Shown here in pieces: positions 52,900 through 62,058 of a DNA stretch of 64,000 nt. The stretch's first letter is position 1. Each line of letters opens with the position of its first letter. The translations under genes were made by a program, and so were the position numbers. This DNA comes from Rhodoferax saidenbachensis. Its GTDB lineage: Bacteria; Pseudomonadota; Gammaproteobacteria; Burkholderiales; Burkholderiaceae_C. The notes below the pieces were generated by a model, which did no database searches, had not been told where the DNA came from, and saw nothing but the letters and a program-made list of their open reading frames with translations. The stretch spans positions 558,001 through 622,000 of the forward strand of contig NZ_CP019239.1 of assembly GCF_001955715.1 (NCBI RefSeq), read 5' to 3'.

Positions 52900-54221
52900 G
52901 TTGTATCTCCTGTTTGGCTGGTGTGGCCTTCGGCGTTGTCCCGGCTGGCGCATACCTCTCTCACAACGCGGGCGAACTCCTGTTGAGAGAATTTTTCGAC
53001 GTAGAAGGTGCGCGCCAGAGCGCTGAAACTTGCATGCTGAGGGACAACTTCCTTAAGCAGCCGGGGTAAGGCTGATGTGTCCGACCATTCCAGCGACTTG
53101 CTGGCATAAAGCGAATTGGATCCGATAGCCGGCCCTTGGTCGTTAACGCGATAAAAGAGCACGGGATACCCACATCCTTGTGCTTCTATGGCTGCACGTC
53201 CTCCTCCAATGGGGGCCGACCCGATGTAGACGTGGGCATCCAGGTGCAGCAACGTTTCCCAGAGGGATGTGACGTTGCCCAAGGCAACAAAGCGTTCTGG
53301 AGCAATGCCGCGATTTTGCAAATGCACCCGAATCTCCGCAATCCAGTCTGCACCCAGTTCGCCGATATGAAAGAACTGCCCGTCCAGTGATTCCAATACG
53401 GACGCTACGATGCATTGCAGTGCCATTGGGCCCGTGCGGATGTACTTCACATGGGTTCCGCAGGTTACTGCAGAGAAATTGTTGTTTTCAATGGGCCTGA
53501 ATGACTTCAGACCTCCATCTGGAACGAATAGCGGGAGCACCCAGGCGGGCCTGTGTAAATGGGTTGAGCAGACGTGTGCCATTTCTTCCACAAAGTCCAC
53601 GTGCGCTACCTGTTCAAGCGTGCTGCCCAAACTGGGGTTGTGGTCGCAATGGTGAATCAGGGTCTTGTTTGACTGCACATGGCCCAGTGTTCCGACAAAG
53701 GGAATGGGGTCTTCGTGGTGGTTAACGTAGAAAATATTCTTGGGATTCAAACGCCTCGTCAGTTGGCCTAAAGCCTGACATTTGGCCCAAAGCGTACGTT
53801 GTGGCAACACGATGACCGGCATCGCGGCAAACGCGTCCAGTACCCAGTTCAGATAGTCCGGGGTGTTGCGGAACCTCCAGTACATGTCCGTCAGTACCAA
53901 AGTAGGGGAGGGAACCTCTTTCACAAGATCCGCGATCACACGCGAGTGCCCACCCACCTGGTAAATCTCACTCGCGACAATCAATGTGTTTTCCGTGGGC
54001 GTTGGAGCGGGTTGCTCGAACTGCTCGTGAAAAATCACTTCGGACAGCGTCTGCATCTGCTGGTCCAACTTGGGGTAGTAGAGAAAATTACGCGCAACTG
54101 TTTCCAGTTTGTGGTGCCCATGCACTCCAACCATGATGTTGGCAAGTGCCTCGTTATAACGAAGCCCGGCAATATGGTTATCTATCTCGGGTTCGATAAG
54201 CGGTAAGTTGGCAAACATCAC
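52887..54221 (-). CDS. Putative GT-B fold glycosyltransferase
   Basis: The 444-aa protein lacks a clear family name but shows GT-B features: an N-terminal Rossmann half with 'LIVASEIYQVGGHSRVIADL' (a glycine-rich acceptor loop) and a C-terminal half with 'PERFVALGNVTSLWETLLHL' and 'IGGGRAAIEAQGCGYPVLFY', the donor-binding arrangement. The first 100 residues are extra. It is in the leftward unit between the GT92-methyltransferase fusion and the GT2 gene. Confidence 0.7.
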   Translation of the reverse strand: MMFANLPLIEPEIDNHIAGLRYNEALANIMVGVHGHHKLETVARNFLYYPKLDQQMQTLSEVIFHEQFEQPAPTPTENTLIVASEIYQVGGHSRVIADLVKEVPSPTLVLTDMYWRFRNTPDYLNWVLDAFAAMPVIVLPQRTLWAKCQALGQLTRRLNPKNIFYVNHHEDPIPFVGTLGHVQSNKTLIHHCDHNPSLGSTLEQVAHVDFVEEMAHVCSTHLHRPAWVLPLFVPDGGLKSFRPIENNNFSAVTCGTHVKYIRTGPMALQCIVASVLESLDGQFFHIGELGADWIAEIRVHLQNRGIAPERFVALGNVTSLWETLLHLDAHVYIGSAPIGGGRAAIEAQGCGYPVLFYRVNDQGPAIGSNSLYASKSLEWSDTSALPRLLKEVVPQHASFSALARTFYVEKFSQQEFARVVREVCASRDNAEGHTSQTGDTTCSP

Positions 54222-54251
54222 TGTTGTCCCATGCGTAAACGAAGCGGCTGC

Positions 54252-55814
54252 TCAAGGCGCGATGTAGAGAACACCGTCGGCTTTTACTCCAAGGGTGTGA
54301 AGGTGTTGCAGCCCGGCAGTCATATTGAAGTTGCGATCTGTCGTGGGAACAAAATTGTCGATGTGCTCCAGGCTCTCTTTGCCAAATACGAAGGTTCCGA
54401 CAAGAAATTGGGCATGAATGTGGTACATCCGCGGAGACAGCAGGAGTAACGATTGTCCCGGGATGCCAATTTTGTGTTCTTCCAGATCATCGGAATTCTG
54501 GTGGGCTTGTGGCCAGAACCACAGTGGTGTGCTGAGAACCAATTTGGATTCTGGCCCCAGCGAATTCAATAAATCTGTCAACAACTGTTTGGCAGGGGCC
54601 GGCTCCAAGTGCTCTATGACATCGAACAGGCAAATCAAGTCATAAGCCTGTAGGGACTCCATGGGCAGATCCTGGGCCAAACCATGCCAGATGTTCCGGT
54701 AGTGGCCTTGGCTGAATAGTTCCGTATTGCAGCATGCGTCCCAGAAGCCATCGATGCCATCCACCTGCCAATGCTGCAGTGCGGGATTGGTTTTGACGAT
54801 ACGCCCCAAGTCACCGAGGCCAAAGCCGATGTCGAGCAACGACACATTGCGTGCAGGGTTTGGGAAGATGTGTCCGACGATCTCTTTGAGGCCCACAGAG
54901 TTGCCGGCAAAGCGGTATTCCCCGGGTGGGATGGTTTGGACCAGGTGGTAGTCCTGCACAATGGCCCGCACACCCGCTGCGGGCGAAGGGGGCGATTTTT
55001 CGGTCGTCAAGTAGTGCGTCAATTCGGACACCTTGTCTTTCAAACGGGGTAACAATGCGCGCGCCACGCCGTCATCTTCTTCATTGTGGTCGTGGTTGGC
55101 GAAGAATTCGTCCTGCCGCCGCACGCCTTGGGGAAGGTCGGCGGCTCCCATGCCCTGTTTGATTTTGAAGAAGAAATCCCGGCTTTGCACGACATAGTGG
55201 TTGATGCGGAAGTGGTCGTAGGTGGGCTCGTAGTCCAGCATGCAGCCGTGGGTGATGGGGCGCATGCGTTCATCGAAAGTGCCCAGCGCCGTTTCAAACA
55301 TATGGGAGCGGTTAGGGTTGGCATCGGCTCCACCTTTGACGATGGACTTAATGTGCCGGTTCGGTGAAAAGTCGGACTGGCTGTGCCGCGGGTAGTTTTC
55401 CAGCACCAAGCCGCTGGGGTCCGCCACATGGCCGTTGCTGCCGTAGCACTTCCAGTACACGCCCAGGGCAGACAGCGGTTTGTCGTTGTAGGGCGCCAAT
55501 GCGTCTTGGATGGATGAGGTCTGCGTGGGAAACAGAAACTCGTCGCCGTCAATGAACGCCATCCAGTCCACGGCTTTGCCGAAATTCGTCCATGCGTGCT
55601 GGTAGGCATGGATCTGGGGGAAATCATCTTCTTCCAGCGCGAAAACATGGATGGGGTAGCGTTTGCCCAGCTGGAGCAGCTTCTCCGTCATGCCATCGGT
55701 GGTCTTGTGGCAGTAGATATAAAACTGGTTGAAACCCATCGCGAGGTGGAAAGCGATCCACTCGATGATGTAGGGGTTTCGATTGCGTTGAATCGAGGCA
55801 ATGGCAATTTTCAC
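54252..55814 (-). CDS. GT92-like glycosyltransferase fused to a SAM methyltransferase
   Basis: The 520-aa product has an N-terminal GT92 (DUF23)-like domain ('NPYIIEWIAFHLAMGFNQFY', 'WMAFIDGDEFLFP', 'MLDYEPTYDHFRINHYVVQS') over about residues 1-270. A C-terminal class I methyltransferase follows ('VSLLDIGFGLGDLGRIV', 'YDLICLFDVIEHLEP'). The start is taken as GTG at 55814 because AAGGA lies 7 nt upstream; a TTG at 55844 is the only earlier choice. It heads the leftward unit and is divergent from the sugar-biosynthesis operon. Confidence 0.85.
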   Translation of the reverse strand: MKIAIASIQRNRNPYIIEWIAFHLAMGFNQFYIYCHKTTDGMTEKLLQLGKRYPIHVFALEEDDFPQIHAYQHAWTNFGKAVDWMAFIDGDEFLFPTQTSSIQDALAPYNDKPLSALGVYWKCYGSNGHVADPSGLVLENYPRHSQSDFSPNRHIKSIVKGGADANPNRSHMFETALGTFDERMRPITHGCMLDYEPTYDHFRINHYVVQSRDFFFKIKQGMGAADLPQGVRRQDEFFANHDHNEEDDGVARALLPRLKDKVSELTHYLTTEKSPPSPAAGVRAIVQDYHLVQTIPPGEYRFAGNSVGLKEIVGHIFPNPARNVSLLDIGFGLGDLGRIVKTNPALQHWQVDGIDGFWDACCNTELFSQGHYRNIWHGLAQDLPMESLQAYDLICLFDVIEHLEPAPAKQLLTDLLNSLGPESKLVLSTPLWFWPQAHQNSDDLEEHKIGIPGQSLLLLSPRMYHIHAQFLVGTFVFGKESLEHIDNFVPTTDRNFNMTAGLQHLHTLGVKADGVLYIAP

Positions 55815-56120
55815 GGAGACGTCCTTGGATGCATCGGTGCGCAAAACCCACGCGGCTGACTACTGACTATAAGGTGGGCGCCACGCCATGATGCGCGCAA
55901 ATAAGGCCGGAAATGCCACCCATCAATGAATCAGGCGCCGTGGCATCTACGGTAGAGTGACGTGTAATGACGGTGCGTGCGGGGGTCCCTCTAATTCTGG
56001 AATTACCCTCCCATTGCCCCTCAAAAGGGCGCCTTGCCGCAAAAACGCTTCCGCTAGAGTTCGCTCTGGGCAGGGGGCGTGTGCCGTGGCACTGTCCAAA
56101 ACCGAATGGAAAACAGCAAT
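55815..56120. promoter_or_regulatory. Divergent control region of the two glycan operons
   Basis: This 306-bp gap lies between the leftward GT92 fusion gene and the rightward epimerase gene and should carry both promoters. It holds a perfect dyad TAATTC-TG-GAATTA (55992-56005), a possible regulator site. No ORF or RNA gene was recognised. Confidence 0.4.
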
Positions 56121-57071
56121 ATGAAACTTCTTGTCACCGGTGGATGTGGTTACAAAGGGCACGTTCTGGTGCCCAAACTGTTGAAACGCGGCTATGACGT
56201 CGTCGTTCTGGACACGGTCTGGTTTGGTAATTTTCTGGCGCCGCACCCCCAACTGACGGTGATCCAGGGGGATGTACGCGACATTGACGCCATCTCGCTG
56301 GACGGTGTGGACGGCATCATCCACCTGTCTTCCATCGCCAACGACCCCTGCGGGGACCTGAACCCCAAATTGACCTGGGAAGTGAGTGCCCTGGCCACCA
56401 TGCAGTTGGCCGACAAAGCGCGCCGCCATGGCGTGAAGCGCTTCATCTATGCATCGTCCGGCAGTGTCTATGGCATCAAGGACGAGCCGCAGGTCACCGA
56501 AGATCTGGAGCTCAAACCCATTTCCGAATACAACAAGACCAAGATGGTTGGCGAGCGGGTATTGCTGAGCTACGCCGACGACATGTGCGTTCAGATCGTG
56601 CGCCCTGCCACCGTCTGTGGGTATTCGCCGCGCATGCGGCTGGACGTGTCTGTCAACATGCTGACCATGCAGGCGCTGTCCAAAGGCAAGATCACCGTGT
56701 TCGGCGGTGCGCAAACCCGGCCCAACATCCATATCGACGACATTACCGATGTCTACCTGCATCTGCTTGATCACCCGGAAGTCACCGGCGTCTACAACGC
56801 GGGCTTCGAGAACATCTCCATCCTGGACATCGCCAACCTGGTCACCAAGCATGTGCCGGTGGAGGTGGTGGTGACAGAGTCCAATGACCCGCGCTCCTAC
56901 CGTGTGAACTCGGACCGCCTGCTGGCAACCGGGTACAAGCCCAAAAAGACGGTGGAAGACGCCATTCAGGAAATCATCCAGAAATTCCGCAGCGGCGAAC
57001 TCAAAGACGAGCCGCATTTCCACAACCTGCACTGGATGCAGAAAACGGTGCTGGCGCCGGTGCCGGCCTGA
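56121..57071 (+). CDS. NAD-dependent epimerase/dehydratase (extended SDR)
   Basis: Acts on a nucleotide-activated sugar. The 316-aa protein has the NAD-binding 'LVTGGCGYKGHVLVPKLL' at the N terminus, 'GVDGIIHLSSIAND' and a complete active site: Ser in 'YASSGSVYG' and Tyr137-x3-Lys141 in 'SEYNKTKMVGE'. The start at 56121 begins directly at the Rossmann strand; an ATG five codons earlier is possible. First gene of a tight operon of sugar enzymes. Confidence 0.88.
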   Translation: MKLLVTGGCGYKGHVLVPKLLKRGYDVVVLDTVWFGNFLAPHPQLTVIQGDVRDIDAISLDGVDGIIHLSSIANDPCGDLNPKLTWEVSALATMQLADKARRHGVKRFIYASSGSVYGIKDEPQVTEDLELKPISEYNKTKMVGERVLLSYADDMCVQIVRPATVCGYSPRMRLDVSVNMLTMQALSKGKITVFGGAQTRPNIHIDDITDVYLHLLDHPEVTGVYNAGFENISILDIANLVTKHVPVEVVVTESNDPRSYRVNSDRLLATGYKPKKTVEDAIQEIIQKFRSGELKDEPHFHNLHWMQKTVLAPVPA

Positions 57072-57076
57072 AATCC

Positions 57077-57685
57077 ATGGCAACACAGGAATTCCCCATG
57101 CCGAACAGCGACCTGTTCACCGGATACGCCCAGCGATTGGGCCAGGTGCTGGCGACGGCTGACTGGAGCGGCGTGGAGCACCTGGCGCGTGCCATGCTAC
57201 GTGCCTGGCAGGAGGGGCACCAGGTGTTCTTCTGCGGCAACGGCGGCAGTGCCGGCAACGCCATTCACCTGGCCAACGACTTCGTCTACGGCATTGCGCG
57301 CACGACCGGTGGCGGCATACGTGCCCTGTCGCTGTCGGCAAACTCTGCCGTGATCACCTGCCTGGCCAACGATGTCGGTTACGACAAGATCTACTCCGAG
57401 CAGTTGGCGGTGCAGGGCGAGAAGGGGGATGTTCTCATCGTCCTGTCTGGTAGCGGCAACTCGCCCAACATTGTGGCCGTGCTGGAGCAGGCCAAGCAGA
57501 TGGGCATTACGTCCTATGCGGTGCTGGGCTATAGCGGTGGAAAATGCAAGTCGCTGGCCGACGTTGCCATCCACTTCCCGGTGGACGACATGCAAATCGC
57601 TGAAGACCTGCAACTGGTGGTGGGCCACATGCTGATGCAGTGGCTGTACGAGCACCGCCCGCAGGCGACTGCGCAAGTGCAATAA
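57077..57685 (+). CDS. SIS-domain sugar-phosphate isomerase, GmhA-like
   Basis: The 202-aa product resembles phosphoheptose isomerase GmhA, which converts sedoheptulose 7-phosphate to heptose 7-phosphate. Motifs are 'VFFCGNGGSAGNAIHLAND', 'CLANDVGYDKIYSEQL' and 'LIVLSGSGNSPNIVAVL'. An in-frame ATG at 57098 has AGGA 8 nt upstream and may be the true start. It is 5 nt downstream of the epimerase gene. Together with the split transketolase it points to a C7 or otherwise extended sugar. The standard gmhA role cannot be assumed because this is a specialised cluster. Confidence 0.85.
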   Translation: MATQEFPMPNSDLFTGYAQRLGQVLATADWSGVEHLARAMLRAWQEGHQVFFCGNGGSAGNAIHLANDFVYGIARTTGGGIRALSLSANSAVITCLANDVGYDKIYSEQLAVQGEKGDVLIVLSGSGNSPNIVAVLEQAKQMGITSYAVLGYSGGKCKSLADVAIHFPVDDMQIAEDLQLVVGHMLMQWLYEHRPQATAQVQ

Positions 57686-57693
57686 GGAACTTC

Positions 57694-58680
57694 ATGGATA
57701 CCGTTTTGGTCGTTGGCAGCAACTCGTTTTCGGGCGCCAGTTTTGTGGACTATGCCCTGGGCCAGGGCGCACGTGTGGTGGGCACCAGTCGCTCGGTTGA
57801 GCCGATTCTGGCGCTGTTGCCGTACAAGTGGAGCAAGCACGACAACTTCAGCTTTCAACAACTGGATTTGAACCGGGACCTGCCCGCGATTACCGACTTG
57901 CTGCACGAACTGCAACCCGCCTATGTGGTCAACTTCGCGGCACAAAGCATGGTGGGCGAGAGCTGGGCCAACCCCGCGGACTGGTTCATGACCAATGCGG
58001 TGTCCACCGTCAAATTCCATGACGTGCTGCGCAAATGCGATTTCCTGAAGCGCTATGTCCACATTTCCACGCCCGAGGTTTACGGTAGTTGCTCTGGCTT
58101 TGTGAAGGAAGACTTTCCTTTCAACCCCAGCACACCGTATGCCGTTTCGCGCGCGGCGGCGGACATGAGCCTGCGCACGTTCCATGCTGCCTACAATTTC
58201 CCGGTGGTCAGTACCCGTGCGGCCAATGTGTATGGGCCCGGGCAGCAGCTCTACCGCATCATTCCGCGCACCATCCTGTTTATCCTGCTGGGGCGCAAGC
58301 TGCAGCTGCATGGTGGGGGCACGTCCACCCGATCCTTCATCCATATCCGCGATGTGTCGGACGCCACTTGGCGCATCATGCAAGGCGGGCGCAATGGAGA
58401 TACGTACCATATCTCCACCGCCGACGTGATTTCCATCCGCGACTTGGTAGCCAAGATCTGCGACCGCTTGCGGGTGCGCTTTGAAGACCATGTGGAGATC
58501 GTCGGCGAGCGCCTGGGCAAGGATTCTGCCTACCACCTGGAGAGCTCCAAGGTGCGTAACGAGCTGGGCTGGACTGACCATGTGGCCTTTGACAAAGGTC
58601 TGGATGAATGCATTGCGTGGGTGCGCGACAACTTCGACGCGCTCAAGAACGAACCCTACGACTACCAGCACAAACCGTGA
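57694..58680 (+). CDS. GDP-mannose 4,6-dehydratase-like SDR with Arg in place of catalytic Lys
   Basis: The 328-aa protein has an N-terminal NAD-binding strand ('TVLVVGSNSFSGASFV'), 'VVNFAAQSMVGESWANP' as in Gmd-like dehydratases, and 'HISTPEVYGS'. The catalytic motif reads Tyr149-Ala-Val-Ser-Arg153, so the usual YxxxK lysine is Arg. The start at 57694 has AAGGA upstream; earlier in-frame codons lie within the isomerase gene. It overlaps the next gene by 4 nt. Confidence 0.85.
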   Translation: MDTVLVVGSNSFSGASFVDYALGQGARVVGTSRSVEPILALLPYKWSKHDNFSFQQLDLNRDLPAITDLLHELQPAYVVNFAAQSMVGESWANPADWFMTNAVSTVKFHDVLRKCDFLKRYVHISTPEVYGSCSGFVKEDFPFNPSTPYAVSRAAADMSLRTFHAAYNFPVVSTRAANVYGPGQQLYRIIPRTILFILLGRKLQLHGGGTSTRSFIHIRDVSDATWRIMQGGRNGDTYHISTADVISIRDLVAKICDRLRVRFEDHVEIVGERLGKDSAYHLESSKVRNELGWTDHVAFDKGLDECIAWVRDNFDALKNEPYDYQHKP

Positions 58681-59510
58681 ACCCCATCACAGACCCCCAT
58701 GCCCTGGGCTTGATTGCCAGCCAACTGCGCGCGCGCATCATCGAAACCTCGTCCAAAACAGGCACGCCCCATCTGGGCTCCTGCCTGTCCTGCGTGGACC
58801 TACTGACCGTGCTCTATTACGCCGTGCTGCGCATCGACCCGAGTCAACCGCGCGACCCGGGGCGCGACCGTTTCATCCTGAGTAAAGGCCATGCTGCCCC
58901 GGCGCTGTTCCAGATACTGGCCATGCGCGGGTTCTACCCGGAGTCCTGGTTGGACGCCTATGGCGAAGACGGCAGTGTGTTTGCGGAGCACCCGCCCACG
59001 CCCGACCATCTGGCCGGCATCGAGGCCGCGACCGGTTCGCTCGGCCACGGCCTGCCCATGGGCCTGGGCATGGCGCTGGCGGCGCGCATCCAGAAGCGCA
59101 ACTACAACGTGTACGCCGTGCTCAGCGACGGTGAATGCAATGAAGGCTCGGTGTGGGAATGCGCCATGCTGGCCGCCGCGCAGAAGGTCACCAATCTGTG
59201 CGCCATGGTCGACTTCAACAAATGGCAGGCCACCGGCCGCAGCCAGGAAGTGATGGCGCTGGATTCGCTGGTTGACAAGTGGCGTGCCTTTGGCTGGGAC
59301 ACCCGCGAGATCGACGGTCACGACATGGGTGCCATTCAAAAGGCACTGGCCCGTTTTCCATCCAGCAACGCCAAGCCCACGGCCATCATTGCACATACGG
59401 TGAAGGGCAAGGGCGTGTCCTTCATGGAAGACGACAACAACTGGCATTACCGCATTCCGACCGCCGAAGAAGTGCTGCTGGCCAAACGTGAACTGGGAGT
59501 GGCAGCATGA
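58677..59510 (+). CDS. Transketolase, N-terminal (TPP-binding) subunit
   Basis: The 277-aa product is the N-terminal half of a split transketolase, which moves a two-carbon ketol unit using thiamine diphosphate. It has 'SKGHAAPALFQILAMRGFYP', 'GSLGHGLPMGLGMALA' and the TPP/Mg motif 'LSDGECNEGSVWECAM' (Asp151 with Asn154, and Asn181 in 'VDFNKW'). The start is GTG at 58677, overlapping the SDR stop as GTGA. It pairs with the next gene. Confidence 0.92.
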   Translation: MNPITDPHALGLIASQLRARIIETSSKTGTPHLGSCLSCVDLLTVLYYAVLRIDPSQPRDPGRDRFILSKGHAAPALFQILAMRGFYPESWLDAYGEDGSVFAEHPPTPDHLAGIEAATGSLGHGLPMGLGMALAARIQKRNYNVYAVLSDGECNEGSVWECAMLAAAQKVTNLCAMVDFNKWQATGRSQEVMALDSLVDKWRAFGWDTREIDGHDMGAIQKALARFPSSNAKPTAIIAHTVKGKGVSFMEDDNNWHYRIPTAEEVLLAKRELGVAA

Positions 59511-60427
59511 GAAACGCCTTTGCCGAAGAGATGACCTTGCTGGCGCAGGATGACCCGCGCCTGGTGCTGCTGTCCGGTGACATCGGGAACAAACTGTTTG
59601 ACAAGTTCAAGGCGGTCGACGAATCGCGCTTCTACAACTGCGGTGTGGCCGAGGCCAACATGATGGGCGTCGCCGCAGGCATGGCGCTCAACGGGCTGCG
59701 CCCCTTTGTCTACACCATTACGCCATTCACGACGACGCGCTGCTTTGAGCAGATCCGTGTGGACGTGTGTTACCACCATGCACCGGTCGTGATCGTCGGT
59801 ACCGGCTCGGGTCTGTCCTACGCAGAGCTGGGGCCAACCCATCATTCGCTGGAAGACATGGCCATTCTGCGCACCCTGCCCGGCATGCGTGTGCTGGCAC
59901 CGTGTGATTCCACCGAGCTGCGCCTGGCTTTGCGCGCGGTGCTGCAGGACGACAGCCCGACCTATATCCGTATCGGCAAGAAGGGCGAGCCTGCCATCCA
60001 TGCCACACCTCCGGTCTTCAAGCTGGGCGAAGCCATCGTTCTGCGGCCCGGCAAGGATGTCGCGCTACTGTGCGCGGGCAACATGATGGCCGAAACCCTG
60101 AAGGCTGCCGACGTTTTGGCGGCCAAGGGTGTGAGTGCCGAAGTGGTGAGCTTCCACACCGTCAAACCATTGGATGAAAAGTACCTACAAGCCGCATCGG
60201 CGCGCTTTGGCCTGGTCGCTACAGTGGAAGAGCACAGCCGCATTGGTGGCTTTGGTAGTGCCGTGTCCGAGTGGTGCGTGGCACAGAACAGCCCGCTGCG
60301 CCAGTTGAGTTTTGGCACGGACGACGTCTTCCTGCACAAGGTTGGCTCGCAGAACTATGCACGCGCCCAGTTCGGTTTGACGGCCGAGGCCATCGCTGCG
60401 CGTGTCTCGGCGTCTCTCAAGACGTAG
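59507..60427 (+). CDS. Transketolase, C-terminal subunit
   Basis: The 306-aa partner of the preceding subunit. It has the pyrimidine-binding domain ('LLSGDIGNKLFDKFK', 'FYNCGVAEANMMGVAAGMAL', with the catalytic Glu of VAEANM) and the C-terminal transketolase domain. Its ATG overlaps the N-subunit stop (ATGA). Split transketolases of this type are frequent in secondary-metabolite and surface-sugar clusters and usually are not the housekeeping enzyme. Confidence 0.93.
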   Translation: MRNAFAEEMTLLAQDDPRLVLLSGDIGNKLFDKFKAVDESRFYNCGVAEANMMGVAAGMALNGLRPFVYTITPFTTTRCFEQIRVDVCYHHAPVVIVGTGSGLSYAELGPTHHSLEDMAILRTLPGMRVLAPCDSTELRLALRAVLQDDSPTYIRIGKKGEPAIHATPPVFKLGEAIVLRPGKDVALLCAGNMMAETLKAADVLAAKGVSAEVVSFHTVKPLDEKYLQAASARFGLVATVEEHSRIGGFGSAVSEWCVAQNSPLRQLSFGTDDVFLHKVGSQNYARAQFGLTAEAIAARVSASLKT

Positions 60428-60434
60428 GCGGTTC

Positions 60435-61043
60435 ATGCGCATCGGTATCGATTTCGACAACACCATCGTCAGTTACGACGCGCTGTTTTACAAGGTTGCA
60501 CGCGAACAGGATGTGGTGCCAGCGGATACGCCGGTCAATAAGGTTGCAGTGCGTGACTACCTGCGTCAGGTTGGCAAGGAAGATGTGTGGACTGCCATGC
60601 AGGGCTACGTCTACGGTGCCCGCATGGACGAGGCGATAGCCTACCCCGGCGTGCTGGAATTTCTGTTCCAGGCCGGCCAAGCCGGCCACACACTGGCCAT
60701 CGTCAGCCACAAGACCAAGCATCCTTTTCTGGGGCCGCAGTACGACCTGCATGCTGCAGCCCGCGCCTGGGTGGAGCAGCATCTGCACCGCGATGGCGTG
60801 CCGTTGGTGGCCGCCGACAGTGTGTTCTTTGAATTGACCAAGGACGCCAAATTGCAGCGCGCTACCCAGTGGGGCTGCGAGCTGTTCATCGATGACCTGC
60901 CCGAAATCCTGCTGGCACCGGGCTTCCCCACCGGTGCGCGGCGCGTGCTCTTTGATCCCGAGTCCCACCACCACCCCGCAGATGTGCCGGGATGTCAGGT
61001 GGTGCAGTCCTGGGCGGAACTAGGTCAATTGGTCGCGCTATGA
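60435..61043 (+). CDS. HAD-like phosphatase
   Basis: The 202-aa protein has HAD motif I 'GIDFDNTIVSYD' (two Asp), motif II 'IVSHKT', a Lys in the motif III region and motif IV 'LFIDDLPEIL'. It probably removes phosphate from a sugar-phosphate intermediate, the role of GmhB-type enzymes in heptose pathways, although the sequence is not GmhB itself. The start at 60435 begins the motif I strand. It overlaps the kinase gene by 4 nt. Confidence 0.8.
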   Translation: MRIGIDFDNTIVSYDALFYKVAREQDVVPADTPVNKVAVRDYLRQVGKEDVWTAMQGYVYGARMDEAIAYPGVLEFLFQAGQAGHTLAIVSHKTKHPFLGPQYDLHAAARAWVEQHLHRDGVPLVAADSVFFELTKDAKLQRATQWGCELFIDDLPEILLAPGFPTGARRVLFDPESHHHPADVPGCQVVQSWAELGQLVAL

Positions 61044-62056
61044 GCGTGCAGCCCGACATGGACGCGCGCATTGCCAAGCTGCTGGCAGCTATGCCAGTCG
61101 GTGCGGTGCGTTCTGTGGCGGCCTGCGCCAGCAGCGGCAACAACCGTACTTACAAGGTGCAGACCGAACACCGTACGCTGGCCGTCAAGCAATACTTTCG
61201 CCACGGTGACGATACGCGTGACCGTCTTGGCACTGAGTTTGGCTTCCTGTCTTTCGCCGCACAGGCGGCTCCCGGTTGTGCGCCGGCCCCACTGTCAATG
61301 GACTGCGAAGAGTCGCTGGCGGCCTATGAATTTGTCGAAGGGCGTGCGCTGGCGGCCGCTGAGCTGCAATGGACGCACGTGCAAGCGGCTATCGATTTCT
61401 TTCTCGCGTTGAATACACCGCAGGCGCGGTTGCTGGCCAAGGACTTGCCGCCAGCTTCCGAAGCCTGTTTCTCCGTTGCCGGACACCTGGAGTTGGTGGG
61501 GCGCCGCGTAGCTGGCTTGGCCGCAGGTATCCCCGATACCGTAGATAACTCTGCTGCGGTGGCATTGGTGCAGCAACTCAAGACCTACTGGGATGCACTG
61601 GCTTCCCGGGTGCTGGAGTCGGCGGTGGCACCCGATGTGCTGTTGGCGCCAGCGCAACGTTGTCTTTCCCCGTCGGATTTTGGTTTTCACAACGCGCTGC
61701 TGCAAGCAGACCAGCGCTTGCGTTTTCTGGACTTTGAATACGCCGGCTGGGACGACCCGGCCAAACTGGTCGGGGATTTCTTTGCGCAGCTGGCGGTGCC
61801 CGTGCCAGCAGAATATTTCGATCGTTTTGTCGCCGCCATTGCCGCTGCGTTTACCGACCCCCAGGCAGTCATTGCCCGTGCCAATCTGTTGCGCCCGGTC
61901 TATCAGGTCAAGTGGTGCTGCATTGCCTTGAACGTCTTTTTACCGACGCATCTGGCGCGCCGCCAGTTTGCAAATCCCGGCATGGACAAAGCGATTTTGC
62001 AACGCCGGCAGGTCGCCAAGGCCCAATCCATTTTTCAATCCTTACCTACTCTGTAG
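61040..62056 (+). CDS. APH/choline-kinase-type phosphotransferase
   Basis: The 338-aa product has the kinase catalytic loop 'SDFGFHNALL' (Brenner-type) and the Mg-binding 'LRFLDFEYAGWDDPAKLVGD'. Such small-molecule kinases phosphorylate choline, aminoglycosides or sugars; the cluster suggests a sugar. ATGA overlap with the HAD gene. It ends 2 nt before the methyltransferase start. Confidence 0.82.
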   Translation: MSVQPDMDARIAKLLAAMPVGAVRSVAACASSGNNRTYKVQTEHRTLAVKQYFRHGDDTRDRLGTEFGFLSFAAQAAPGCAPAPLSMDCEESLAAYEFVEGRALAAAELQWTHVQAAIDFFLALNTPQARLLAKDLPPASEACFSVAGHLELVGRRVAGLAAGIPDTVDNSAAVALVQQLKTYWDALASRVLESAVAPDVLLAPAQRCLSPSDFGFHNALLQADQRLRFLDFEYAGWDDPAKLVGDFFAQLAVPVPAEYFDRFVAAIAAAFTDPQAVIARANLLRPVYQVKWCCIALNVFLPTHLARRQFANPGMDKAILQRRQVAKAQSIFQSLPTL

Positions 62057-62058
62057 CC

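Noticed and set aside
57640..57693. Upstream extension of the Gmd-like SDR
   Set aside because: These codons lie inside the isomerase gene; the ATG at 57694 has a clear ribosome binding site and begins the Rossmann strand.
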